A stretch of 64,000 bases of DNA from Rhodohalobacter sp. SW132 (lineage in GTDB: Bacteria > Bacteroidota > Rhodothermia > Balneolales > Balneolaceae): NCBI RefSeq assembly GCF_003390325.1, contig NZ_QUOK01000013.1:62001-126000 (forward strand), in the 5' to 3' direction. This document shows, piece after piece, positions 35,408 through 44,609 of the stretch. The position numbers and the translations under genes are program-made. Positions within the stretch are counted from its first letter, which is position 1, and each line of letters starts with the position of its first letter. The notes beneath the pieces were generated by a model. It had not been told where the DNA came from, did no database searches, and was given only the letters and a program-made list of their open reading frames with translations.

Positions 35408-36934
35408 TTATCCGTGCAGCAATTCAACAGCCCGGCCGGCCCGCAAAATATTTTGTTCTTTAAAACTGTCGGCCATAAACTGGATTCCCACCGGCAGCCC
35501 GTTGGAATGTGTTCCGGCTGGTACGCTGATTCCGCAGATCCCGGAAAGATTCGCCGAAATCGTATAAATGTCGTTCAGATACATCTGAACAGGATCATCC
35601 TGATTTTCACCCAGTTTAAAAGCGGTGGTTGGTGCGGTGGGAGAAACGATCACATCAACTTTTTCAAACGCTTCCTGAAAATCTTGCTTGATGAGGCGCC
35701 GCACTCGTTGTGCCTTTCCAAAATAGGCGTCGTAATATCCCGCACTCAGAACATAGGTTCCGAGCAGAATTCGGCGTTTCACTTCGGTACCGAAACCCTC
35801 GGTTCTGGAGTTTTTATAGAGTCGGATAAGCGGAGAATCTGCTTTTGCAATCGATTCAAGCAGCTCTTCGTGCTCTTTGCCGGTGGCTACTTCAAGACGT
35901 TTTTCCAACGCAATCTGCTCTTTTTTCAGCTCTTCTTCCACCTGGTCAAAATCTGCGCGGTGGCCGTATCGAATTCCGTCATAGCGCGCAAGATTACTGG
36001 ATGCTTCCGCTGTCGCCAGGATGTAATAGGTCGCGATAGCGTATTCCGTATGCGGTAAATTGATTGGAACCAGTGAATGTCCTTCAGCTTCCAGACTTTT
36101 CAGATGATCTTCCACGACTGACCGGACTTCAGAATCAAGTCCATCTCCAAAATACTCATCCGGCACACCTATCGTTAATTTCTCAGTGTTCTCGAGCGCC
36201 TTGCTATACTCCTCTACCGGTTCATCGGCTGTGGATTGATCCATCGGATCACTTCCCGCAAGTTGTTCAAGCATCAGAGCTGCGTCCATAACACTATTTG
36301 TAAACGGCCCGATGCAATCAAAGGAAGATGCATAAGCCACGAGTCCATATCGCGATACCCGTCCATAGGTTGGCTTCAGCCCTACAACGCCGCAATACGA
36401 CGCAGGCTGACGAATGGATCCGCCCGTATCCGACCCGAGTGACATGCTGCTCATCCCTGCAGCTACAGCCGCTGCACTGCCGCCACTGGATCCGCCGGTT
36501 ACATGATCTGTGTTGTGTGGATTCCTTGCCGGTCCGTGAATAGAGTTTTCAGTAGATGATCCCATCGCGAATTCATCCATGTTGGCTCTGCCCAGGAAAA
36601 GTGCATCTTCTGCCGCGAGTTTATCAATCACAGTAGCATTATATACACTCTCAAAATTTCTGAGGATATTGCTTGAGCAGGTAGTTTTCTTCCCTTTTTC
36701 ACAGATCAGGTCCTTTACGGCCACAACAGAACCGGCCAGCTTGCCGGCACTTCCCTCTTTTATTTTCTCCTGAATTCTGCCGGCCTGTTCAAGAGCATCT
36801 TCTTTATCCAAAGATACGATCGCATTTACCGAACTGTTATTTGAATCAATCGATTCAATGTATTGTTCAACTATTTCCTGCAGGGTGGTTTTTCCTGCTG
36901 AAAGCTCATCCTGAGTCGTGAGCAAATTCTTCAT
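35408..36934 (-). CDS. gatA: glutamyl-tRNA(Gln)/aspartyl-tRNA(Asn) amidotransferase subunit A
   Basis: 508 residues with a full amidase signature. The catalytic triad is K74 (VVAVKDL), S149 (GGSSGGSAAA) and S173 (DTGGSIRQPAS), with the same spacing as in characterised GatA. GatA generates ammonia from Gln to amidate mischarged Glu-tRNA(Gln). gatB and gatC are not in the window, so they must be encoded elsewhere. Sits 15 bases downstream of tatA. Confidence 0.94.
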   Translation of the reverse strand: MKNLLTTQDELSAGKTTLQEIVEQYIESIDSNNSSVNAIVSLDKEDALEQAGRIQEKIKEGSAGKLAGSVVAVKDLICEKGKKTTCSSNILRNFESVYNATVIDKLAAEDALFLGRANMDEFAMGSSTENSIHGPARNPHNTDHVTGGSSGGSAAAVAAGMSSMSLGSDTGGSIRQPASYCGVVGLKPTYGRVSRYGLVAYASSFDCIGPFTNSVMDAALMLEQLAGSDPMDQSTADEPVEEYSKALENTEKLTIGVPDEYFGDGLDSEVRSVVEDHLKSLEAEGHSLVPINLPHTEYAIATYYILATAEASSNLARYDGIRYGHRADFDQVEEELKKEQIALEKRLEVATGKEHEELLESIAKADSPLIRLYKNSRTEGFGTEVKRRILLGTYVLSAGYYDAYFGKAQRVRRLIKQDFQEAFEKVDVIVSPTAPTTAFKLGENQDDPVQMYLNDIYTISANLSGICGISVPAGTHSNGLPVGIQFMADSFKEQNILRAGRAVELLHG

Positions 36935-36949
36935 GTAATAACCGTCGGT

Positions 36950-37195
36950 TTATTTATCTGAGTTAGATTCTGATTCAGTTTCCTTAGAAGGTCGCGCTGA
37001 GGCTGAATTTTTAATATCATCAGCACCTTTATCTATCTCCTTTTTGATATCATCCGAAGCCTTTCGAAACTCCTGGATACCCTGACCAATACCTCGGGCC
37101 AGCTCCGGAATTCGTTTAGCTCCGAACAGAAGGAGTATTATCATAACAATAATTACAATCTCAAAACCACCGGGCATACCCATAATTATCTGCAT
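36950..37195 (-). CDS. tatA: Sec-independent (twin-arginine) translocase subunit TatA/E
   Basis: 81 residues: one short membrane helix (about 11-24, EIVIIVMIILLLFG), the hinge FGAKRIPELARGIGQGIQEFRKA and a charged amphipathic tail ending in a low-complexity SARPSKETESESNSDK. This is the standard TatA architecture. It is the first gene of the minus-strand tatA-gatA-SDR-M28-prmA-ppx run. ATGs at residues 1 and 5 are both possible. Confidence 0.93.
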   Translation of the reverse strand: MQIIMGMPGGFEIVIIVMIILLLFGAKRIPELARGIGQGIQEFRKASDDIKKEIDKGADDIKNSASARPSKETESESNSDK

Positions 37196-37249
37196 TTATG
37201 TATTTTTTAATATTTAGTTCTGTTAAGATAAAAAATATTTCATAGACCT

Positions 37250-37282
37250 TTTGAACACCTGGCAAAAAAAAGTGTACCTTTG
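37250..37282 (+). promoter_or_regulatory. Bacteroidota-type promoter of the DUF2795 gene
   Basis: TTTG at 37250-37253 and TACCTTTG at 37275-37282 match the -33 and -7 consensus (TAnnTTTG) exactly, with a 21-base spacer. The transcript would start near 37289, leaving an 85-base leader before the ATG at 37374. Confidence 0.75.
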
Positions 37283-37373
37283 TGATCCTTTTTTATTTGC
37301 ATTTGTCATCAACAAACAGTTTATAACAGTCGAAATAAGTTTTACCATAAACCGTTAAAGAGATTAGAAAATT

Positions 37374-37628
37374 ATGATTTGGACAGTAGAATTGGCAGCC
37401 GTATTAGATGAAGCCCCATTCCCAGCCACTCGGGAAGAGTTAATTGAATGGGCTGAACGAACCGGATTGCCGCAACAGGCTATTGACAATCTATACGAAC
37501 TGGATGAAATCGCGGAAGGCGAGGATACGATCTACGAAGGCATAGAAGATATCTGGCCCGACTATATCCGTAAAGAAGACTTTTTCCATGGAGAAGAGGA
37601 TGAAGGCTTCGATTACGACGATGTTTAA
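37374..37628 (+). CDS. DUF2795-like small acidic protein
   Basis: 84 residues, cytoplasmic. The N-terminal half (AAVLDEAPFPATREELIEWAERTGLPQQAIDNLYEL) fits the DUF2795 pattern of a short helical domain; the second half is strongly acidic (GEDTIYEGIEDIW, HGEEDEGFDYDDV). Preceded by a consensus promoter, so probably well expressed. Function unknown. Confidence 0.8.
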   Translation: MIWTVELAAVLDEAPFPATREELIEWAERTGLPQQAIDNLYELDEIAEGEDTIYEGIEDIWPDYIRKEDFFHGEEDEGFDYDDV

Positions 37629-37700
37629 CCCCATTGTTTCATCTTCATCACAACTTACTTTTTAAATTCCCGGGCTTGAATTTTGTCCACATTGTTACAT

Positions 37701-40097
37701 ATGAGACATTTTTTTATAAGCTTGGGTCTTCCAGTTCTTCTATTTTTTGCATTTCAGATTACCCCCGATAATGTATCCGCTCAGAACACCAGTTCTTTGG
37801 ACCAGGATAATACGGAGAGCGAAAAAGTAGTTCGCGTGATCCGTTTTTCGGGCAACCGGGATGTGCGGAACGGCACACTGCGAACACTGGTGCGTACCGA
37901 TAATAACCGGGAATTCCTGGGAATTCCCCGTTTCACTCCCTGGTATTATCTGTGGCGCGTCTTCAGAGTGGGTGAATCTCCGGCTTATCTCGATCGGGAA
38001 ATGGTGGGCAATGATATTGAACGTATCGAAGTCTATTATGAAAATCTGGGGTATTTCGAAGCTTCTGTCGATACCTCTATAATCGAATACAGAGAAAACC
38101 GGGTCGAAGTATCATTTATTATTGATGAGGGGCCACGTTCCGAAATCAATACCGTATCCTACACCGGGTTGCCGGAGTTTGATAACCCCGACAGGATTCC
38201 GGGGTTTCTTGGCGACAGCGAGTTTGCAGGTGATTTTCTGAACGACTCCACTTTTGCAGTAAATGAACCCTATGAAGTGCAGAAACTGCGACGGGAACAG
38301 ACACGTATCGTCAATTTTTTAAAAAATCATGGATATGCTGCCGTTCAGCGGGACTCGGTGAGGGCGCTGGCAAAACCAGTTGACGACGATCCCAACGCCT
38401 ATGATATTTTATTTTCGATTCGCCCTGGTTCCTTTTATACATTTGGAGATGTACATATTACATTGAGCGGCCCCGAAGGCGAGGGGAACTTCGATCAGTC
38501 GGAAGAATTTAGCGGTGAACCCTACACAACTTCAGGCCATACGATTTATATAAGCAAAGAAAGTAGCGCGCAGACCCGGTTCAGCTTGCTAAATGAACAA
38601 ATTCGGTATACACCCGGAGAGATGTTTGATCAGTCAGCGTACCTTAGAAGCGTCAATTCATTTCAAAACCTTGGAATGCTCCTGACCAACCGCTTTGCTT
38701 TAAGTGAGGAAGGAAGTGCCCCCGATTACTCCCGGTCAGATATCCCCACCTACTTTGATCTGCAAACCATTCCTAAACACTCCATTCGGGCAGAATTTTT
38801 TGGGATGCGCCGTTACGGTTTTGGTACAGGTGTTGGGTTGAATTACAATAACAACAATCTGAGAGGCCGGGCGGATAATCTCACCCTGGGGATAAATACC
38901 AGTCTCGAATACGTGACATCCAATACGCTCAGTGAAATTTCTCCCATCGATGAAGAAACCGGCGAACGTTCACAGACGGGATCTACAATTTTTCAGAGCT
39001 ACGAGGTGAGGGCAGAATATACCGTTCCGCGCCTGAATTTTCCATTCCAGGTTTTTCGGGATCGTTCCTGGGTGCGCAGCGCACGTACCCGTTATGCACT
39101 ATCCTACAGCCAGAGCAACCAGCTCTTTTTTGATATAAACTCCGATATTCGTTTTAACACCCGGTACGAAATAACACATTCCGACAGGTTCACCAGTCTC
39201 TTTGACTTAATTGAGATGGATATTATTGATACAGATCCATCCTCACAATTTTTGCAAAACCTCGAAAACCAGTTTGGCGAGCAATCTATTGTTCTGGCAC
39301 GAATTAATGAAGATTTTCGGCCACAGTTTTCATCCATCATCCGCTACACGCTCAGAAACCGAAATACAAATCTGATCAAAAGAAATTTTGGTTATTCAAG
39401 CGAGTTTTCAGCCGCAATTGGCGGAAATGTGCCCTATCTGCTCGACCGATTTGTATTCAGTCCGGGTGAAATTAAGCAAACGCTGCCATCCCCTTTTGGC
39501 ATATCTTCAAATGCACTATCGTACAGTCGTTTTCTGAAGTTTTCAGCAGATTACAGACGTTATTTTGATCTGACCGACAATACCGTATTTGCACTGCGTG
39601 GTTTTGCTGGTTTTGCACAGCCAATTTTTGACAGTGAAAGCATACCGCTGAACCGACGCTTTTTTGCCGGTGGCAGCAACGATATTCGCGGATGGAACCC
39701 ATTCAGACTCGGGCCCGGCTCAATTAGTCCGGATGAAGTTCGGGTACCCGGTGGCGAGGTAAAACTGGCAGCCTATAAAGAATTACGCCAAATTTTTATG
39801 CGTGATGTCTTAAATGCACAATGGCATGTGGCATGGCACACCGATGCAGGAAATGTGTGGTATGGTCCGCGAAGCTCACTGCTGGATGATGATGGCAATG
39901 AACTCCTGAATGATGGCAGATTTTATATTGACCGCTTTTATAATCAAATTGCTGTAGGCTCAGGTTTTGGCCTGCGGTTAGACTGGGAATTCATTGTTGC
40001 CCGTTTCGACTTCACATTCAGAGTTCACGATCTCGACAGGGGATGGTTTGAGAACCGGAGAGGATATTTCAGTTTCGGTATTGGTCACTCATTTTAA
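37701..40097 (+). CDS. BamA/TamA-family outer-membrane assembly protein (POTRA + Omp85 barrel)
   Basis: 798 residues from the ATG at 37701; a TTG at 37683 is also in frame. A signal peptide (ending about 28, NVSAQ) is followed by POTRA-like domains (about 45-120, EKVVRVIRFSGNRDVRNGTLRTL, then IEVYYENLGYFEASVDTSI). The C-terminal barrel has the lid-loop motif RRFFAGGSNDIRGWNPFRLGPGS and ends YFSFGIGHSF with a terminal Phe. It could be a second Omp85 protein (TamA-like) rather than the essential BamA, since fewer POTRA units than five are visible. It may be co-transcribed with the next two genes (gaps of 11 and 8 bases). Confidence 0.88.
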   Translation: MRHFFISLGLPVLLFFAFQITPDNVSAQNTSSLDQDNTESEKVVRVIRFSGNRDVRNGTLRTLVRTDNNREFLGIPRFTPWYYLWRVFRVGESPAYLDREMVGNDIERIEVYYENLGYFEASVDTSIIEYRENRVEVSFIIDEGPRSEINTVSYTGLPEFDNPDRIPGFLGDSEFAGDFLNDSTFAVNEPYEVQKLRREQTRIVNFLKNHGYAAVQRDSVRALAKPVDDDPNAYDILFSIRPGSFYTFGDVHITLSGPEGEGNFDQSEEFSGEPYTTSGHTIYISKESSAQTRFSLLNEQIRYTPGEMFDQSAYLRSVNSFQNLGMLLTNRFALSEEGSAPDYSRSDIPTYFDLQTIPKHSIRAEFFGMRRYGFGTGVGLNYNNNNLRGRADNLTLGINTSLEYVTSNTLSEISPIDEETGERSQTGSTIFQSYEVRAEYTVPRLNFPFQVFRDRSWVRSARTRYALSYSQSNQLFFDINSDIRFNTRYEITHSDRFTSLFDLIEMDIIDTDPSSQFLQNLENQFGEQSIVLARINEDFRPQFSSIIRYTLRNRNTNLIKRNFGYSSEFSAAIGGNVPYLLDRFVFSPGEIKQTLPSPFGISSNALSYSRFLKFSADYRRYFDLTDNTVFALRGFAGFAQPIFDSESIPLNRRFFAGGSNDIRGWNPFRLGPGSISPDEVRVPGGEVKLAAYKELRQIFMRDVLNAQWHVAWHTDAGNVWYGPRSSLLDDDGNELLNDGRFYIDRFYNQIAVGSGFGLRLDWEFIVARFDFTFRVHDLDRGWFENRRGYFSFGIGHSF

Positions 40098-40108
40098 ATC
40101 AACAGTTT

Positions 40109-40678
40109 ATGTTTAATAAAAACCAGTTCAATAAACTAAAAAATCAGACACAAATGATCTTTCAGTCCACATTTCTGAAAGATCTTTCATCCACAGAAAG
40201 GTACGAGTTCTTGCAGCTCTGCCATCGCAGAAAATATAATAAAGGAGAATTCATCTACTATCAAAATGACCCCGGTACGGGAATGTATTTTATTGAGGAT
40301 GGATCCGTGGATTTAATCGTATCGAACAGCCAGGATGATACAAATACTGATTCTATCTCATTTAAACTCGAACCACCAGATAGTTTTGGCGCACTCTCTA
40401 TCGGGTACGATCTGCGCAGGCTTTCATCAGCGAAATGTCTGACTGACTGTACCCTGCTCGGCTTTTTCAATCCCGATTTTGAAACTTTAAAAAAACGAAA
40501 TCCAGGAATTGCGGTAAAATTTCTCGAAAAACTGAGCACCATCGCCATGCAGCAGCTTGAACGCACTGTTCGGGAACTGGAATCGGTTACAAGCACCCAA
40601 CATGTTTTTTCCATTCAGTTTGAAACATATTATGCGCGTTCCAGAAATGAAACTGAATCTAATCCTACTGAAGAATAA
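40109..40678 (+). CDS. cyclic-nucleotide-binding-domain protein without DNA-binding domain
   Basis: A 189-residue Crp/Fnr-like sensory domain: FQSTFLKDLSSTERYEFLQLC, YNKGEFIYYQNDPGTGMYFIEDGSVDLI, SFGALSI and LSSAKCLTDCTLLGF are the standard strands and phosphate-cassette region. A coiled helix (about 135-165) follows, but there is no winged helix-turn-helix and the protein ends with a polar tail. The canonical RxS of the cAMP pocket is replaced near RRLSSA, so ligand binding is uncertain. A signalling or adaptor role is an inference. Confidence 0.85.
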   Translation: MFNKNQFNKLKNQTQMIFQSTFLKDLSSTERYEFLQLCHRRKYNKGEFIYYQNDPGTGMYFIEDGSVDLIVSNSQDDTNTDSISFKLEPPDSFGALSIGYDLRRLSSAKCLTDCTLLGFFNPDFETLKKRNPGIAVKFLEKLSTIAMQQLERTVRELESVTSTQHVFSIQFETYYARSRNETESNPTEE

Positions 40679-40686
40679 CAGAATCT

Positions 40687-42093
40687 ATGGCTTTAAAAAA
40701 AGGAACGGTAACAGAACTCGACATCGAATCAACCGCTTTTAAAGGGAAAGGAATTGCCAAAGTCGACGGGCTGGCCGTTTTTGTGCCGGGAACGGCTCCG
40801 GGGGATAAAATCAAAGCGATGATCACCCGGAAAAAGAAAAGTTTCCGGGAAGCGAAAATTCTTGAAATCCTGGAACCATCCCCTTTAAGAATTGATCCGC
40901 TTTGTTCTCACGCAAATACCTGTGGCGGGTGTACCTGGCAGCATATCCCCTATGAGAAACAGATCGAATTCAAAGAGCAGCATGTTCGGGATCACATCAC
41001 CAGGATCGCCGGTCTGGACGAAAGTATCGTTCAGCCCATCATCGGGTGTGATCAGCCTTTTTACTACCGCAATAAAATGGAGTATAGTTTTGGCACACGC
41101 CGCTGGCTGACCGAAGCAGAAATAAACATAGATGAATATGTAGATGACAGCGCCTTTGCCGCAGGTATGCACGCACCGGGGCGATACGACAAAATTCTGA
41201 ATTTAAACGAATGCCACCTACAGGAGAAAGTTTCATTTCAGCTGCTGGATACGGTGAGAGGCTTCTGCATCGAAAATGGAATTGAAGCGTTCAACACACA
41301 TAAAAATGAAGGATATATGCGCCATCTGGTGGTCAGAACTTCCGGCCATACGGATGACCTGATGGTGAACCTGGTAACATATCGCGATGAACCGGACGTT
41401 GTGGAACGGCTCGCAGACTTGCTGTTAAAAAAATTTCCACAGATTACAACAATTGTCAATAACGTAAATGATCAGCCCAACCCAACAGCCGTGGGCCGAT
41501 TTGAACATGTAATTCACGGCCCCGGATATATTGTTGATCATATTGGCAGCCATTCGTTTAAAATCCACGCGAATGCTTTTTTCCAGACCAACACACTTCA
41601 AGCCGAAAAACTCTACTCCGTGGCGCGCGATTATGCGGGTTTAAACAACGGAGGTCATCTTTTTGATCTCTATTGCGGGGTCGGCACATTGTCTCTTTAT
41701 ATGGCGGATAAAGCAGATAAAGTAACCGGAATTGAAATTGTTGATGTGGCTGTAGAAAATGCACGATTCAATGCCAGCGAAAACGGCGTTAAGAATGCCG
41801 AGTTTGTCCTGGGAGATATGAAAGATACGTTTAATGATGACTTCCTTGAAAAGAACGGCCGGCCGGACTGCATCATCACCGATCCCCCCCGTTCCGGAAT
41901 GCACCCGGATGTGGTTGATCAACTTTGTAAACTGGATGTGGACCGAATGGTATACGTTAGCTGCAACCCGTCCACGATGGCGCGTGATTTAAAAACGATG
42001 AAAGAGTATTACAACGTGGAAAGCGTTCAGCCGGTGGATATGTTTCCACAAACCTACCACATTGAAGCTGTAACGAGACTGACAAAAAAATAG
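40687..42093 (+). CDS. rlmD: 23S rRNA (uracil-5-)-methyltransferase, RlmD/RumA type
   Basis: A 468-residue TrmA/RumA-family enzyme that methylates uracil in 23S rRNA. The N-terminal TRAM domain (about 1-60) is followed by an iron-sulphur site CSHANTCGGCTWQHI, then a SAM-binding core FDLYCGVGTLSLYMA (about 325) and ITDPPRSGMHPDVV, with the nucleophile in YVSCNPSTMARDL. The four-Cys cluster distinguishes RlmD/RlmC from plain TrmA; which uracil is modified is inferred from overall length and TRAM presence. Confidence 0.9.
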   Translation: MALKKGTVTELDIESTAFKGKGIAKVDGLAVFVPGTAPGDKIKAMITRKKKSFREAKILEILEPSPLRIDPLCSHANTCGGCTWQHIPYEKQIEFKEQHVRDHITRIAGLDESIVQPIIGCDQPFYYRNKMEYSFGTRRWLTEAEINIDEYVDDSAFAAGMHAPGRYDKILNLNECHLQEKVSFQLLDTVRGFCIENGIEAFNTHKNEGYMRHLVVRTSGHTDDLMVNLVTYRDEPDVVERLADLLLKKFPQITTIVNNVNDQPNPTAVGRFEHVIHGPGYIVDHIGSHSFKIHANAFFQTNTLQAEKLYSVARDYAGLNNGGHLFDLYCGVGTLSLYMADKADKVTGIEIVDVAVENARFNASENGVKNAEFVLGDMKDTFNDDFLEKNGRPDCIITDPPRSGMHPDVVDQLCKLDVDRMVYVSCNPSTMARDLKTMKEYYNVESVQPVDMFPQTYHIEAVTRLTKK

Positions 42094-42278
42094 AAGATTC
42101 TTCATTTTTGCGGATTTAGATTATTTAGTTCATATCGAAAATCACGCAACGCCCGGAACGGTTTATCGGTTTAAATAACCTCGTACCGAAGGATGATTCC
42201 CCGGGCACCGGCTTTGAGGACATACCCTCATCATAATTTGCATATACAACTGACATACTCAATTTCCACATTCACTAC

Positions 42279-43757
42279 ATGAGAAGAGCCATTGTTATAG
42301 GGGCGGGAATTGGCGGACTCGCCGGTGCGGCACTACTGGCATCAAAAGGTTTCCAAACGATTGTTTTTGAAAAGAACGCTTCGGCTGGTGGTAAAATGCA
42401 GCAGGTGGAGTCAAAAGGCTATCGGTTTGATACTGGCCCAAGCCTCTTCACAATGCCGTTTATCCTTGAAAATCTCTTTGAACAGTGCGGGAAAAATGTT
42501 CGGGATTATCTGCAATGGCAAGAGCTCTCCCCTCTTTGTAAATATTTCTATAAAGATGGCGTGGTGTTCAACAACTATTCTGATCGCCTCAAAACAGCAC
42601 GGGAGATTGAGCAGTTCGCCCCGGAAGATGCAGTTGCCTACAACTCATTTCTTAACTACTCTGAGGATCTCTACTCCCGTACAGCAGATGCATTTCTTTT
42701 CAACCCCCTGTACGATCTGTCTGATCTTAAATCGTTGAATTTTACTGATTTTTTAAAAATTGATGCCTTCTCCACGGTATCGGAGCGAATCGATCAAACG
42801 TTTTCATCGCCCTATCTGCGTCAGTTTTTTAAGCGATTTACAACTTACAACGGTTCATCACCCTTCCAGGCGCCGGCCACTCTCAATGTGATTCCACACG
42901 TTGAACTGAACCAGGGCGGATATTACGTCGATGGCGGGCTTTATTCCATCGCACGCGCACTGCAGAAACTATGTGAAGAGCTTGGCGTCACATTCCGATT
43001 CAATACACAGGTTGATTCTATTGCTGTAAAAAACAGGTCCATTCAGGGGATAAAAACATCGCAAGGCCAATTTGAAGCGTGTGATATTCTTTTTTCAAAC
43101 TCCGATGCGACAGATACTATCTGCAATCTGCTGCCGCAATCATCACTGCCTGTTCGCAAGCGGGAAAAGCAGTCGCGAATTGAGCCCTCTTGTTCCGGAT
43201 TTGTCCTGACGCTGGGCTGCAACCGTATCTGGGAACAATTGGTGCACCACAACATCTTTTTTTCCGGAAATTACAGGCAGGAGTTTACGGATATTTTTGA
43301 AAATCAGAAGATGCCGGATGATCCAACCATTTATGTTGCCAATACTTCATATACAGACACAGATCACGCCCCGCCCGGATCTTCAAACCTTTTCATCCTG
43401 GTAAATGCGCCATTTATGAATGGAAAGCAGGATTGGAGTCAAATCAAAAAAGAGTACCGGACGTTCATCATTGAAGAACTGGAAAAGCGGGGATTAGAAA
43501 ATCTGAGCGGTTCTATTGACTATTCAGAAGTAATAGGCCCTGACGATTTCTATGAAAAATATCGTTCAAATCGCGGAAGTATTTACGGAACATCCTCAAA
43601 CAGCCGGTTAGCAGCATTCCTTCGTCCGCGAAACAGCCTCAAAGAGATCGACAATCTCTATCTTGTGGGGGGCAGCACCCATCCCGGCGGAGGAATTCCG
43701 CTGGTTATCCAATCAGCCTTTAACGCCATTCAGCTTTTGGAGCGTTCAAAGCGCTGA
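42279..43757 (+). CDS. CrtI/CrtD-family carotenoid desaturase
   Basis: A 492-residue FAD-dependent desaturase. The N-terminal dinucleotide fold has AIVIGAGIGGLAGAALLASKG, FEKNASAGGKMQ follows, and RFDTGPSLFTMPFILENLF resembles 1-hydroxycarotenoid 3,4-desaturase (CrtD) of Bacteroidota more than phytoene desaturase proper. The C-terminal family signature is LVGGSTHPGGGIPLVIQSA. It makes coloured carotenoids in the membrane. No crtB, crtE or other crt genes are in the window, consistent with dispersed carotenoid loci. Confidence 0.88.
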   Translation: MRRAIVIGAGIGGLAGAALLASKGFQTIVFEKNASAGGKMQQVESKGYRFDTGPSLFTMPFILENLFEQCGKNVRDYLQWQELSPLCKYFYKDGVVFNNYSDRLKTAREIEQFAPEDAVAYNSFLNYSEDLYSRTADAFLFNPLYDLSDLKSLNFTDFLKIDAFSTVSERIDQTFSSPYLRQFFKRFTTYNGSSPFQAPATLNVIPHVELNQGGYYVDGGLYSIARALQKLCEELGVTFRFNTQVDSIAVKNRSIQGIKTSQGQFEACDILFSNSDATDTICNLLPQSSLPVRKREKQSRIEPSCSGFVLTLGCNRIWEQLVHHNIFFSGNYRQEFTDIFENQKMPDDPTIYVANTSYTDTDHAPPGSSNLFILVNAPFMNGKQDWSQIKKEYRTFIIEELEKRGLENLSGSIDYSEVIGPDDFYEKYRSNRGSIYGTSSNSRLAAFLRPRNSLKEIDNLYLVGGSTHPGGGIPLVIQSAFNAIQLLERSKR

Positions 43758-43837
43758 CCTCCGGAATTCTTATTGATAACACTCTGAGGTTAAAATCCAC
43801 GTTGTCATTCAACGTATCACCCGCTATCTTCTGACCC

Positions 43838-44110
43838 ATGGCTCCAAAAAAGATTTCAAATACCGAAAAAACGATTCTCAGAGAATTAATTTTCATAGAA
43901 TCATTCTCGCATCTGCTCGAAGAAACCGGCTACACATACGGAACTCTTCGTGATGAGTTGATCAATTTGATAAATCGCGGATATATTGATGTGTATTCAG
44001 AGGATGGCTCGCATTCGGTATCTCCGTTTTACGATTCTGACAATATCCAGCAATTTCAATTTCAGGCCACTAAATCGGGGCTTAAAACGATCCAGAACTA
44101 TGCAGTTTGA
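43838..44110 (+). CDS. small hypothetical protein, winged-helix-like
   Basis: 90 residues. The helix pattern KISNTEKTILRELIFIESFSHLLEETGYTYGTLRDELINLINRGYIDVY, followed by a beta wing, resembles a small winged helix for scanning or sensing, but no family was recognised. Its last 11 bases overlap the start of the biotinyl-carrier gene, so the two are translationally coupled. Confidence 0.65.
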   Translation: MAPKKISNTEKTILRELIFIESFSHLLEETGYTYGTLRDELINLINRGYIDVYSEDGSHSVSPFYDSDNIQQFQFQATKSGLKTIQNYAV

Positions 44111-44609
44111 AACAACTATCGGTGAATCCATTTTTGATGTGCTTCTGAACCTGAAAGAGTCAGAAGCTGAAATCAATGATCAGCAGATCGATTTTGAAAT
44201 TGTGGAACAGAATGAGCTGCAGATTATTTTCAGAACCGGTCACCAGTTACATACCATCAGCAATATTTCAGTTGATAACGGCACAATTGAGTGCACCGTC
44301 GACGGAAAGTGGATCACAGCCCAAATCAAAAATGAGCAACAGCTGCTATTGGAACGGCTTGGATTTAAAACCAACGCTGAAAAGTCGGTCGGCTCGCTGG
44401 AGGCACCGATGCCGGGTAAGATTCTCGAACTGCTGGTTGAAGAGGGTGCCGAGGTTGAGCTTGGAGACCCCGTGGCAATACTGGAAGCGATGAAAATGGA
44501 GAATGAGCTGAAGGCTCCCTGTGCAGGAACAATCGCAGAAATTTCTGTTACAACTGGTACAAACGTAGAAAAAAACCAACTTTTGATTGAAATAAAACCC
44601 CGTGGATAA
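44100..44609 (+). CDS. biotin/lipoyl attachment-domain protein (BCCP-like)
   Basis: 169 residues from the ATG at 44100. The C-terminal third is a biotinyl domain with SLEAPMPGKILELLVEEGAEVELGDPV and the biotin-accepting lysine in LEAMKMENEL, followed by the symmetry hairpin GTIAEISVTTGTNVEKN. The N-terminal part (about 1-95) resembles the beta-rich extension of acyl-CoA carboxylase biotin carrier subunits. Carboxylase and transcarboxylase partners are not nearby. Overlaps the upstream gene by 11 bases and murA by 8. Confidence 0.85.
   Translation: MQFETTIGESIFDVLLNLKESEAEINDQQIDFEIVEQNELQIIFRTGHQLHTISNISVDNGTIECTVDGKWITAQIKNEQQLLLERLGFKTNAEKSVGSLEAPMPGKILELLVEEGAEVELGDPVAILEAMKMENELKAPCAGTIAEISVTTGTNVEKNQLLIEIKPRG

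Noticed and set aside
37701-40097. Identification of this Omp85 protein as the essential BamA
   Set aside because: Fewer POTRA repeats than the usual five are visible and no skp, lpx or other bam-neighbour genes are near; TamA-like or another Omp85 member is equally possible, so only the family is given.
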